Origin: Uloborus plumipes
Taxonomy: Eukaryota; Arthropoda; Arachnida; Araneae; Uloboridae
DNA: 64,000 nt
Assembly: GCA_038373865.1 (NCBI GenBank)
Contig: JAXGGA010000456.1
Span: 124,001-188,000 of the forward strand
Direction: 5' to 3'
In this document: in pieces, positions 25,014 to 35,924 of the stretch
How positions within the stretch are numbered: position 1 is the stretch's first letter
How the letters are laid out: each line of letters begins with the position of its first letter
Translations under genes and position numbers: made by a program
The notes under the pieces: generated by a model
Told to the model about the DNA's origin: nothing
Seen by the model: only the letters and a program-made list of their open reading frames with translations
The model's database searches: none

Positions 25014-25360
25014 ATTCTCGTGTCACAGTTTTCGTTGCCATACTCCTCCGAAACGGCTTGACCGATTTTGATGAAATTTTTTGTGCTTATCCAGTATCTA
25101 TGAGAATCGGCCAACATCAATTTTTCATCCCCCTAAATGTTAGGGGTAATCCACCCTTAATTTTTTTTTTGTTCGCACATAACATCTGATCTACTGAACC
25201 GATTTGGACGATTTTTTTAAATCGATAGGAGATGGTGTAACTTAGGTACCATGTACTCATATGACGATATTTGTTCACTAGAAAAAAAGTTATGATCGAA
25301 AAACTAACATTTCATGTCATTTAAAACAATATGTGTTATCGTAAATCCTTACTTCAATGA

Positions 25361-25433
25361 GCGACCCGATGGTCAAGTGGTTATGCGCGTCAGGTTGAAG
25401 TTCCTGATGGAATGAGATCGAATCCAGCCCCGC
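25361..25433 (+). repeat. tRNA-derived segment (SINE head or tRNA pseudogene)
   Basis: This carries an A-box-like TGGTCAAGTGG, a perfect 5-bp anticodon stem TCAGG/CCTGA around TTGAAGTT, and a B-box-like GATCGAATCC at a typical spacing. The A-box and anticodon-arm region resembles tRNA-Ser. The acceptor stem (GCGACCC against CCCCGC) pairs only partly, so it is not a functional tRNA. The following sequence, to about 25680, may be a SINE body. It sits inside the Helitron, as an insertion or as captured sequence. Confidence 0.5.
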
Positions 25434-26065
25434 AAGGATTTTTTCGAACAGCTGCATGGTTTTTTTTTTTTTGAATGATTTAATGATTGTAATGTCCTTA
25501 TGCAGGTACATCCCCTCATGGGGATCTACCCCATATTTTTTTATAGTACAAAATGACAGTTTTGGTCGGATCTTTGTTAAAATTGGCAATGGGGTCCTTC
25601 GATGCTGTAAAATTTTCTTATGGACGTTTGCGCCATTTTTGGGGGCTTTGAATCGATTGTGGCAATAAATGGTTTTTGATTTGCGGCACTTATATTATTT
25701 TTTCAAAAATTATATACACTATCAATTATATTATGTTAATTTTTGTACCTTTATAAAATTCTGTATTTTATACCTTGCATTTACGTCAAATTCAAGGTAA
25801 AATTAAAAGTCAAAAATTCTGAAGAAGATAAATATATATTAAAAATTAAAGTAACTATTTTTTGTGATTTTCATATTGGTTGTGACCAAAAAACATCATT
25901 ACAAACAAATAAAATGTATCAAACACCATGAGTGTTGAGTTATTAGGCAAAATCTGCTGTGTAAAGTTTTTTTTCACTGCGAGAGGGGGGGGGGGTATGA
26001 ATAACCATTAAAGTGACACACATTTTTAAAAAATAAAGGTTGGATTTCCAATTATCTTGCTTCGT

Positions 26066-26445
26066 AATTTAAACCCGCCCCGGCTGTGCAACGGTACGCG
26101 ATTAGTCATTCAAAAATTAATGAAAAACGTGATCGAAGCCAGGATTTTAATGGCAATTCAGAGGTGAAAATATACTCATACCACGGATTCCTATTATACC
26201 TACAGATGTGCCAATTCAATTCAAACATATTCAGTTTCCGATTAGATTGGCATTTGCAATGACTATCAACAAATCCCAAGGTCAAACGATGTCTGTTTGT
26301 GGCTTAGATTTGAAAACACCATGTTTTTCACACGGACAATTATACGTAGCATGCATCTCCAGTGGGTAAACCATCCAGTTTGTTTGTGTTAGCTAAAGAT
26401 GGACTAACAAAAAATATTGTTCACGCTATAGCTTTAAGAGAATGA
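26066..26445 (+). pseudogene. Helitron PIF1-type helicase, C-terminal remnant
   Basis: The first frame reads NLNPPRLCNGTRLVIQKLM, then [14 protein letters not shown] and a stop. After a frameshift comes [20 protein letters not shown], then [36 protein letters not shown], and after a one-base deletion [20 protein letters not shown] with HAIALRE and a TGA stop at 26443-26445. In the family, 'LR-CNGTRL', '[18 protein letters not shown]' and '[18 protein letters not shown]' are the last helicase motifs of Helitron Rep-Hel proteins, which unwind DNA during rolling-circle transposition. The Ser-Arg of 'ACSRVGK' is damaged. About 290 bp of 3' region separates the stop from the CTAG end. N-terminal motifs are absent. 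Confidence 0.92.
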
Positions 26446-26735
26446 TATTGTTTAATAGTGTTACTGTCGTAATTGTTTAATTAATGATACATAATTTTAA
26501 GGAATAAATTATAATAACTTAAAAAAATGTTTGCCTTTTGTTATTTTTATATTCCCTCATCGTTCACAGCGCTCCATGCTTATTTCACGCATATACCACA
26601 TTCTTACATACATACAATATACACATTCTACCATACATACATACATACTGACAATAAGTAAGCTATTTTTTGTCTACACTAGAAATTACTAGGAAATTAT
26701 TTATATGGCAAAACAACGTTTGCTGGGTCAGCTAG

Positions 26736-26752
26736 TATATATATATATATAT
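26736..26752. repeat. Short (TA)n run after the Helitron 3' end
   Basis: TA dinucleotides follow the CTAG terminus directly. With the AT run on the 5' side, this suggests insertion into an AT microsatellite. Confidence 0.85.
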
Positions 26753-27178
26753 ATTATGCGCTTCCTTCTACTTATCTTTAAGCAGGTTTGCGAGCTGAAA
26801 GACAAAACTTTATGTCAAGTGAGTAAGACATTTTGCTAAAGCGATCTGAATGATGATCTCATCACAATTAATTACTTTTCTTTTGCTTTACAAAGAAAGC
26901 ATTGCAGCGTGGCGAAAGGTATCCAAGCACTTGGGAAAGGAATAAATCACTATTGTATTTAGCACCAGGAAAACAAGATTAGATGGTTTTCAAGCTTGGT
27001 GGGTTACGCTCAAGTTGCTATTTGTCTTGATCATTCTTCAGAAGACGGTTAACTTGGAATGCCCGGTGACAAGTGTTTAGTGCACTTCGCGACGGGAAAC
27101 TATATTTGTTTCTAAGTTAATAAAAAAAATGTTACAAGAAATGAATTTTTAAATTTCATTTCAAAACTAAATATTACA
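26753..27178. other. Non-coding stretch
   Basis: No gene or repeat recognised. Confidence 0.5.
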
Positions 27179-27186
27179 TTTGTAAG

Positions 27187-27686
27187 TAGGGACCGATTAA
27201 TCGTCATTAATTAGTAATGAGCCACAATCTGCCACATTGCTGATTGTTTATAATTGGCCAATTTTTGCCGATTAATCTGTAAAAAAATATGTTTGATAAA
27301 AATTTCTTTAAGTGTACCGAGAAAATAAACCGTTCAATGAATCTATAATTATTAAATACAGCTTTAATTTTTAGTGGTATTGACGTGGTGTTTTGCATAT
27401 CTGTCTTAGTTTCCCAGAATAAAATTGGCTAACCAAATTTAAATAATTTTTTTAAATATTACTTAAAAAAACATGAGAATGAATGGAAAAAAATTGTCAC
27501 TCACGTGAAAGAACGACCCAGTAATTAAATCGGAAAAGTCAACAATAAATACGAATTAAAAGTTATTATACTAAAAAAAAACGGCGAGAAAAAATTAAAT
27601 TGTTAGAAATCATAATCATTATAACTTATTGTGTATCGATTAATTTTTAATTGAAATCAGCCAAATTGCTTATTGGTGAATCCCTA
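27187..27686. mobile_element. Old hAT-type MITE of about 500 bp
   Basis: The left end is TAGGGACCGATTAATCGTCA. The right end, read inward, is TAGGGATTCACCAATAAGCA. TAGGGAT-CACCGAT ends are typical of a hAT subgroup with 8-bp duplications. The flanking octamers TTTGTAAG and TTTGCTGG agree at only five positions, consistent with age. The interior keeps ATTGGCCAATTTTTGCCGAT-type words and has no transposase. It is a diverged relative of the element at 38149. Confidence 0.65.
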
Positions 27687-27694
27687 TTTGCTGG

Positions 27695-28599
27695 TAAAAT
27701 TAAGTTAAAAAGTTCAAACTGAAGCTTTCAAATCCAGCGTCAGTAATCTAAATGCTTTGCATGCCTGTCTGATCCGCCTTGGGTGGCATACTGATCCATT
27801 TTGGACATTTCATGCTAACGTTTCCGATGCCGCGTCTCAACTGACTCATGTCATTAAAATATTAAAAGCATCAGATTCTAAGGCAATCGACTATAGTATG
27901 ATTTCTACATGAATCCTAAAATTGAAAAGAGTAGAACAGAAAATTAACGAAAAGCACACACACTCGTGGATTAGTTGTTTTGTAACAGCTAAACGTTGGA
28001 AAAGAGAGATTGAAAAGGATGTCATATTAAAAATTCAATAATGGATATTAATTCTGTATATTTTTAAACAAAAAGAACAAAATGAAACATTTTATGTGTA
28101 TTTCTTCTAGCTTAGCCGTTATTTTACTTTTATTTGATTTAGTTTTAAGTGTAAAAAAAAAAATATAAGATAAAACTTTTGAGTCAAGTAAAATCTGGTA
28201 TTGAATCTAATTTCTTGAAAGAAATCCCGTGAATTTGTTTCAATGAAATTGTTTTGCAAATCTTGTACTAACTGAACAAAAAATAATAGTTAGTCATTAC
28301 ACTGTCGTTTTTAGACATACTGTCACCATTTTCAGAGAGTTAGTGGGCTATCTTACTGGCGCCATTGAAAAAAAATTTCGCTGTAAATTTGACAGCACTT
28401 AGATAAAAGTCATTTAATTACACAAGATTATTTTGTATATAAACACTTATTTTGCATTTAAATATTTATTTTACATGTAAATAATCAATTTGAATCCAAA
28501 TAATTATTTTGCAGTACATATTACAATGGATCATTACTCGGTCAACGATCCGTTTTCTAAGCTATGAGACTAACATTCAATTCCCGCTTTTTACATTAA
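27695..28599. other. AT-rich non-coding stretch
   Basis: No gene recognised. The word TTATTTTGCA or TTATTTTACAT recurs at about 28428-28515, a possible degenerate repeat. Confidence 0.5.
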
Positions 28600-29420
28600 A
28601 CAAAATCTTCAAAACAAGTGCAGTTAAAATATCTATGTGTTGAGAACATAGTTTACGGACATAAAGTTTTCATGCTTCCAACTTCTCAGAGATTTACATA
28701 TTATGCAAAGATTTCGGTGATGCCTATACATTTTATATTTCCTCCAATGCAAACAATATCGGCTGGAAACCATCAAATATATTTCCCGGCTCTCGCGTCG
28801 CATTCATGCCCTGTCCAAAGCGTGTTTTATTGTACGTAAAGGGCATAAAACAAGGAGAAGAATCTCTTTTTAAAGCGACTTGAGAATGCGTAAGAGTATC
28901 CGATACGTGATATTTGCAGTTTTAAGTTTTCGATAAATAGAAGTAATTCTTTCTCGCGGCATTATTTCTCTAAACGCAGTTATCTTATTCTCAAAGAGCT
29001 GACGTCGTAAAAGTTTTTCCCAGTGGAAATGTTTATCACGCAGTGAATCGCGCTGAATTTCCACTGGCGGAAAAGCCCTTTGGCGCGTTGCCCAATGTGC
29101 CGCACTTTGGGCTTTATCAAAATGCATTGAATTTATTGCATGGGAACGGTGGGTGCCTTTTCAAAAATGTCTGCCCCGTCAACGGCAAGATAGACCTTAA
29201 AAAATATCAATCACGACACGTAATCTTTTCAAATGGTAAGCATTCGGCATGAGATTGCTTGGAAGCTGGGGGTGAATAATGACGGTACCCGATTATGTTG
29301 GAAGTCGTTTTATAAGAATCAAGGTGATTTATGAAGACGCCGGTACGTCGCAGTTATGAACAAATAGGGTTCCACTTTCTCATGCAAAAAGCGATAATCT
29401 GACGGGAACAATGAAGGTAG
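28600..29420. other. CpG-richer island of unknown function
   Basis: Compared with its surroundings, this segment is clearly less AT-rich and has many CpG dinucleotides. It contains a spaced inverted repeat CAGTGGAAAT / ATTTCCACTG (about 29020-29065). Open frames occur on both strands: 28618-28839 (+), 28870-29127 (-) and 29043-29252 (+). None has a domain I recognise, and opposing frames of similar length suggest chance openness. It could be an unmethylated regulatory region, an old exon cluster or a foreign fragment. The sequence alone does not decide. Confidence 0.4.
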
Positions 29421-29946
29421 ACTTTTAAGAAAAAGAAACTCATCACGAGTGCTGAGATGTCGCAGAATATAATATCAGAATTTCAGAATAGAATTTTTTA
29501 AAGATTTTTTATTTAATGGGTCAGATTTCCGCTCTTGTTCGACATGTATGGATTCAGGAAGTATATTAAAATGGAAATAAAAGGAAAATTTTCCAGGCTG
29601 TATATTTTCAGAGTGTAAATTATTATTCCGCTTGCATTCTTAGAACACTATTTTTGATAGTATATTTGTGTGCTCTCCGCAATAAAGCGCGTGCGTGCTG
29701 TTTTGAGAGGTATTATTTGCTGTTCATTATTTATTTATTTATTTTAAGTTCGGAAGTTAATTTTCTTCGTGCTAAAGCATTTTTTCTAATTGAAGTAAGG
29801 ATATTAAAATTGAACATAGATTTTTGCTCAAGAGCTTTACATATTTCCTAATACAAGTATTTTCATTAAACATTGAAAAACTTAGCTCAGTGTAATGCTG
29901 CTAAAATTGAGATAATTTTTGTATTTAAAGCAAGCATAGTTTAGTT
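29421..29946. other. Non-coding stretch
   Basis: Nothing recognised, apart from a short (TTTA)n run near 29722-29745. Confidence 0.5.
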
Positions 29947-29948
29947 TA

Positions 29949-30844
29949 CACCCTTGTGCAAATTAATTGAAACAAAATATTTTTTCATGACTTTAAAATT
30001 ATCCCTTTATTCTTCACCGATTATGCTAAAATTAGTAAAACTATAGATGAGATACTTAAATCCTCTACCTATCATCAATTTTCACTAATCAGAAGCTTAT
30101 CTACTGTTCAAAGGCACCTTATTGTACCGGTCGGCCAGTTTATCGGTTTATAAAGAAACAGCTTCTGACTCCACCAATGAAGAAAAATCGCCTATTTAGT
30201 GACAAAATTAATTTCATTATCCAAGGTCAACGAACTAAAAACGTACGGAGATGTTCAGGTGAAAGAATTCAGGTTTGCTACATGAAAACATTTGTAAATC
30301 ACCCTAAAAAGATGTTTTGGAGTTGTTTCGGTTACAATGGGGTTGGTTCCTTGAAGAATGTTGATGGTATGATGTATTCTGAGAAATATATTGCTAATAT
30401 GGAAATAAAATGCTTTACTAGTGTTGAAGGAACAATACCCACATGAAACGGTATTTTTCAAGCAAGATTTAGCCCCTTGCCATGCCTCCAAATGACCACG
30501 AAATTCATGTCTGAGATCCAAATTGAGACATCTAAATAGCCTGAGCTCTCTTGATAGCAATCCAATCGAGAATCTTTGGGCTATATGCAAAATTCGACTA
30601 TTGCATGAGGACTGTTCAACTATGGAGAAGCTAATCACTGCGCTAATTCATAGACACACATATTACAAATGAGTGTAAAAAATTGATAGATTCCATGGCG
30701 AATCGTGTCCAAATGTTTACAAAGAGTTGTAGACATCATATTATGTTATAAAAACTTTTGGTTTTACATAAATTTAAACAAAATAGTTCTTTTCTTAGTT
30801 TTCTCAATTTTTCGAGTTTGTTTCAATTAATTTGCACAAGGGTG
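29949..30844 (+). mobile_element. Tc1-like element, 896 bp, TA-flanked
   Basis: The terminal inverted repeat, CACCCTTGTGCAAATTAATT then GAAACAAA, is perfect at both ends. TA lies on each side (29947-29948 and 30845-30846). The interior carries a plus-strand Tc1-type transposase that is shortened at its N-terminus and frameshifted. An intact Tc1 is about 1.6 kb, so roughly half has been lost, chiefly the paired DNA-binding domain. The right TA is shared with the flank of the next element. Confidence 0.93.
30075..30740 (+). pseudogene. Tc1-like DDE transposase, broken
   Basis: Tc1 transposases cut and rejoin DNA at TA sites with a DD34E triad. The frame at 30177-30446 has FSDKINFIIQGQRTKNVRR (first catalytic Asp in SDK, where SDE is usual), SGERIQVCYMKTFVNHPKK and MFWSCFGYNGVGSLKNVDGM. 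A +1 shift leads to VFFKQDLAPCHASK (second Asp at 30466-30468), a stop, and LDSNPIENLWAICKIRLL (catalytic Glu at 30568-30570), then STMEKLITALIH. Between second Asp and Glu are 33 codons in one frame, one short of the usual 34. Sequence upstream of 30177 matches only weakly, and the helix-turn-helix N-terminus is lost. The gene is non-functional. Confidence 0.9.
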
Positions 30845-30848
30845 TATA

Positions 30849-32040
30849 CAGGGTGTTCCAAGTCAACCTTCATGACCTCTAATTCCTCAACCGTTCGTCC
30901 TAGATGCATACTTCCAATTGCAAATTTGCTCGAAATGAAGTAGAGAGTCAAAATATTGAAAGTTTGAAGCGAAAAAATAATTCAGTCAAAAAATACGAAA
31001 TCTAACTTTTTATAGGGACTCCGGGTCCCCAAACTTATGTTTAGGAAAAGAATTTTCGTTGAAAAATAATACTAACACAAAAAAATGACACTTGTGCGAT
31101 CAAAATTCGCGGAGATATTCGAGTTTTAAATGCGCAGGGCCCGTAAACAAATTGACAAAAGAAAATTTTCGCCCTGCCAGAAGAATAACGAGCTTTTAGA
31201 TTAGGTACGATAATGAAATTTGTTTCGTCTATGCCAGAAAACATTCGCTTCTCATTGTATTCAAAAATAAATACAGATGATACAAGACTACAAAACATAA
31301 CAAGACAAGGTAAATTATTATGCAATTTTATACAAAGATATTAAACACACGAAATACGTAGAATCTAAGAAATAATATACATTGCGATTTCATTGTACGT
31401 AAAGCAACACCATTTCTACATACTGTTCCGTAGTGTACATTGTAACTTCAAGCCTTAACGAAATGCATCTAGTTAAGCCGATTTTATTCTGCAGTGAAGG
31501 GATTACGTTATTTCAAGCAATCACTATACAGTCGGTAAATTTATATCCGCGAATTCAGCAAGACATTTTCATTCTTTTTTATTCAATTTTTTTCGTATTT
31601 TAATTCCCATGTTAAATAATTTTTACAGTTAAATATATTTTAGGAAAATAAAGAATATTTTGTTATTAAAGAACTCTGAATGGTGCGAATTTCGCGTGTA
31701 TATGGCCCCCAAAATCACTTAAAATAACGCTAGTGTAAAGTGGTGTAAGTCATAAAGTTTCATGTTTCATTTCTCCATGGATTTTTATCGAACAAATGTC
31801 ATTTTATTTGTGTTAGTATTATTTTTCAATGGAGATTCTTTCCCTAAATATAAGTTTGGGGGCCCGGAGCCCCTATAAAAAGTTAATTTTTTTATTTCTT
31901 AACCAATTATTTTTTTTCGTTTCAAACTTTCCATATCTTAACTCTCCTCTTCATTTCGAGCAATTTTGCAAATGGAAGTATACATCTAGGACGAACGGTT
32001 GAGGAAATAGAGGTCATGAAGGTTAACTTGGAACACCCTG
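30849..32040. mobile_element. Long-inverted-repeat element, CAGGGTGTTCC ends, TATA-flanked
   Basis: The ends are CAGGGTGTTCCAAGTCAACC and its inward-reading partner CAGGGTGTTCCAAGTTAACC. Pairing continues for roughly 250 bp on each side (about 30849-31100 and 31782-32040) through GTTCGTCCTAGATG, CTTTTTATAGGG and AAAATGACA-type landmarks. Both sides are flanked by TATA (30845-30848 and 32041-32044), either a 4-bp duplication or TA within TATA. The central 680 bp shows no recognisable protein. A transcript of the whole element would fold into a long hairpin. Confidence 0.88.
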
Positions 32041-32044
32041 TATA

Positions 32045-33976
32045 ATAGCAATTTCTACAGTGGATCTTATCCACGGAGAAATATAAGTCGCTTTGACGCT
32101 TTTTACTTCTTAAGCTTTCAACGATTCGAGTAAGCTAGAACTAATCTAAACTGGCTATACGATAGGCAAAAGAGCCACGTGCTTCGGTGCTATTCCAAAT
32201 GCTATATAAAATCTAGTGATTGCTTTAATGCGAACATTCTTACCTTGCTTAAATTAAAAAAAATATTTTATGTTTAAACTTGATAATAGAAGACTTCAGT
32301 GTTAAAATAGTGCTTAGATTGAGAAAGATAACAATTCAAGCAGTTAAAATGACTTATTTTCTAAATATAGCCGATTTTAACATCATTCAGGGAATAATTC
32401 GTGAAGTATCGGCTATAGCGTCAAATTGAACCGGAATTCGGTAAAACATTTTTTTTTAAATCCTAAAAAATAAGCTATTAACTGAGAATGTTAATTTTTT
32501 CTGAATTGCTTTAACATATTTCCTAATTGGCATTGACAAGAGTATGATTTGACTTTCATTCTGTGTGTTATTTTGTATGATAAAAATAACTATATAAGTT
32601 ACTAAACTTTCAATCCAATCCGACTCAAAATTCAATAAAACATTTATATTATTTCTTTTCAAAAAGTACATGTTGATTTAGTTTTCTATTTTTTCATTTA
32701 TGAATATTAACAGAGAATAATGAAACAATCTTTAAAATGGGTATTTTGAATAAGGTTTTATAAGTATACATAAGTAACCTTAACCTTTAAAACTGAAAAA
32801 GTATGGAATAGAGTAAAGGATATCTGGCGTAATTCCAAACTGCCAATATCTATTATGACAGTGTAGCTATTTGATACCATATGCCCCACATTGTGCTATT
32901 TAATAACATTACGGACTCCTTTTTACAGTAGACTTCCAGAAAATCATTGGAAATTTCAGTCTAGAAATGCTCAATTTTTTGCAAAACAGTGCAACATTGT
33001 ATCTTTAAGACATTTAGTACGAAAACTTTTAAAATGAAGTTAAGCCCTATGATTCGATTACTGAAACATAGCAAGACACCATTTTTAGTAATTAAATTAT
33101 AATATGCATCAAGAGACACAATTCAATTCCTAAATGCATGTCAGTGACAATTAAGTTACGGCTTCACGGGATTGGTCTTGACAACTTATCTTTTGCAGTG
33201 CGCTTTTTACCCGCTTGTGGCGATTCTAGCCTTTTAGATAGAAGCTCACTTATGATATTTTTTATAGATTCAAACAAAAATCTAAGGACAACAGTTTCTG
33301 CTTTGGTTTTAAATTGTTGTTCAGATTGAATTTTGCAATAATGTTATTAGCTGGTAACATCTCTAGTAAGCCTAACACTCCCAACGTCAAAATAAAACTT
33401 ATTTGCTTCAAGTGAGGGACATCATGGGCATGTGAGTAATTATTATATTCAAGCCAGAAAATCAAGCCAGAAGAACGAAATTTTTATGCAATGCAGGAAA
33501 TCAATATCCATTTGAAAAAAACTAAGTTAAATTTTTATGATGTTATAAATATTTAAAATGGACAAACTTGAGAAGCGAGCGCGGAGAAACAATGTTTAAG
33601 ACGTATAGTGCTTGCAGAATGTATATAATTAATAATTTGTAGTTCTGTAATTGTACACCTCGGGCTTCGATTGATTTAAAGTTTTTAGAGTTATTTTGCT
33701 TTTAATGTATGTGGTTTTTGATCTTGAATACCTCGAAATAATTGCGGAAAAATAATATTTTTCTCACCCCATTTGTAAAAACATATTTTTTAAACGCAAT
33801 GAAAAAATTTTATTTGGCTTAATTTTTGTATTTTTATGAAAGTGCTAAAGCGTGGCTTTAATAGGTAGTTTAAAAACATGACACTGGTTGACACAAAGTT
33901 TCGTGAGACTTATCCAAAAGCAGCTAAATAGTTGCTAAATACCAAATAGCCATCGAAACCAACTAGCGCGGGCGTA
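32045..33976. other. AT-rich non-coding stretch
   Basis: No gene or element recognised. Open frames at 33138-33329 (+) and 33262-33465 (-) overlap on opposite strands and have no known domain. Confidence 0.5.
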
Positions 33977-34078
33977 GTCCCAAGTAGCACACTTCGTTTT
34001 TTAAAGGTTGTAAAATGGTTATTAACGTTGTGACAGCCGCTTAAAAACGTTTAAAGGTTATTTGTGCTACCTGGGGTC
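33977..34078. mobile_element. Probable 100-bp MITE with AAGTAGCACA ends
   Basis: GTCCCAAGTAGCACA (33977-33991) faces TGTGCTACCTGGGGT near 34064-34078, a 15-bp inverted repeat with three mismatches. Inside, the words TTTAAAGGTT and AACGTTGTGACAG or AAACGTTTAAAGGTTA recur in pairs. No clear target duplication is seen. Confidence 0.5.
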
Positions 34079-34196
34079 ATTATCTATAAACTCATTCAAA
34101 AGAATTTACTGAAGCTATTAGTGCAATTCTGATAGGGTTAGAAAGAAAGAATGTTGATATTTTGGAATTTTTTCCTCACCGAGGAAAGAATTTTTC

Positions 34197-34222
34197 ATAT
34201 ATATATATATATATATATATAT
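34197..34222. repeat. (AT)n microsatellite
   Basis: A short pure AT run of about 26 bp. Confidence 0.95.
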
Positions 34223-34536
34223 TTTAATGTCAAATCGATGGTTTTAATGAAATAGTTGATGTTATTCGAAAACTTATCTTTATTCTATTAGGGATTTTTA
34301 AAGACTAATCTTCTTATGGAGAATTTTAGGCAAACCTGTTTTCTATTGAGAGCTCGGAAGGGGGGGGGACTATTATTCTCATTTTAGAGAGAATTGTAGG
34401 GACTATTTACACCATCAATAAAGGCTTTTTATGGACAAGTTTCGAGACTGTACTGGATATCTTTAGGGAGATACTTTCCTAATTTTAATGAGAGTTTAAA
34501 AAATGTTAAAACTATAATTTAGAATCCCTAACTATA

Positions 34537-35399
34537 GTGAAATATGAGGCAGTTTTGCGCAATATGCAAAACATGCCAACTATCGACCGAGCTCACCTAA
34601 GAACAGACCAGAAATATTTACTGGAAATATTTGAAGCCGTTATTAGTGTGCACCGCTCCATACATCTTTCTGAAACAGTACCTAGTTCCTGGAGTCATTC
34701 TAGATGGCTCATGACAGTCAATCAAATTTGCGCTTGAACATCGGCACAGAATATCCGACATCAAACTTAAAAATGCTAGTTTCAGTCATTGTTAAATGTG
34801 CACCTTGCTGGTTTCTCATTAAGTGCAACTCATCATGCAAGGATGTTGCACGAAACTTGTGGCAAGTTATTCTACCAGTCGCATTATTTACCAGACGACC
34901 TGTTACATGTCATTGAGCCAGTTATTCAGAGAATAGCTTTTTTTTGTATATAGTACAGAAAATATTTTGCTGGCAATGTTAAATGATGATCAAAGGCACG
35001 TGCGGCAGTTAGTTGCACGTCAAATTTTAAGAATAAGAAAGACTAATTCTGTGTATAGTAATGACATCCACACTTTTATTATTTTTGAGATTAACTTTTC
35101 TTCCGACTATGCAGACTTGATAAATTGGCAGTGTGAAGACGTGTTAATCACAGAACCTCCCATAACAATGATGCCATCTGAAGACAAGCTACATGGTGAA
35201 AACCGGAGATGTTCCCCATTTTCTTTGAAACATGTGAACATTTATTTGTCATATTCAATCCGTGGAATCTAGCGTAAAGTTGGTGACGAATGCATCACTG
35301 ACCATAAGTGGAATAGAAACGAGGGATGGTTTCGTTCGTGCACGTTTAAAGGCTCGAAAGAAACTGCCTTTCTTTGAAAATAAAAAAGATTTTTTGTGA
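34537..35399 (+). pseudogene. Transposase-like protein, C-terminal remnant (second copy)
   Basis: Four frames joined by frameshifts read in order: TVPSSWSHSRWLMTVNQICA; RLNIGTEYPTSNLKMLVSVI with VKCAPCWFLIKCNSSCKDVA and RNLWQVI; LLAMLNDDQRHVRQLVARQI with FIIFEINFSSDYADLINWQC and VLITEPPITMM; and VKLVTNASLTISGIETRDGF then VRARLKARKKLPFFENKKDF, with TGA at 35397-35399. In the abundant arthropod family I compare it with, the corresponding blocks are 'RWLTTANRLLRLY---E-PS-NL', 'KFNSSCKDGARNLW', 'HPENLLLAML-DD--HIR-L', 'D-IDW----ITEPP' and 'RDGFIRARLKSR--LP-F'. The biochemical role of this family is unknown to me; it occurs inside inverted-repeat elements. Pseudogene status is certain from the frameshifts. 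Confidence 0.75.
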
Positions 35400-35924
35400 A
35401 AGCTCAAACTGTGACACATAAAATTTTTGTATCATGTACGTTTTGTACATTTGTACATATTTTAAAAAATATATTTTATTTATTTTTAAGCAATGCTGTT
35501 TGAGGTTGTCATATGTTTGCAGTTTCATAATTTTTATGTCACATTTTGTTAAAAAAAAATCAGTTTTTACTTAATATTATCTTAAAAATCACTATTTTTC
35601 ACTGTTTCATTTCTTTTTAAGATGCTTGAAATATAAATAGATCGTACAAATATTTTTTTTTGAGTTATTTCAAATGCTTTGAATGCATGAATATATCTTA
35701 TGAGTAAAAAAAATGCAATGAGATTAGCTAATGGCATTGTTTCTCATAATTTAACCATAAAATCCCTATAAAAGCTATGATAAAACTTTGCGATCGCAGC
35801 GCCCCCTGAAGATATTGACCGATTTTCCTCAAAATTTGCACAAAAGCTAACTATCACCAAATACAACTTTTGGCAACTATTAGTAGTTGATCTGAAAAAA
35901 AAAATATTTTTCGCCCCACCCTAG
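34537..35924 (+). mobile_element. 5'-truncated relative of the 8.3-kb transposon
   Basis: It contains the C-terminal part of a transposase-like protein (34537-35399) and then about 520 bp of non-coding sequence to a probable right end, which reads inward CTAGGGTGGGGCGAAAAATA. The start TAGGGTG is shared with the element at 8340. I find no matching left end within the preceding 2 kb, so the copy is probably truncated. The left limit given is simply where protein similarity begins. Confidence 0.6.
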
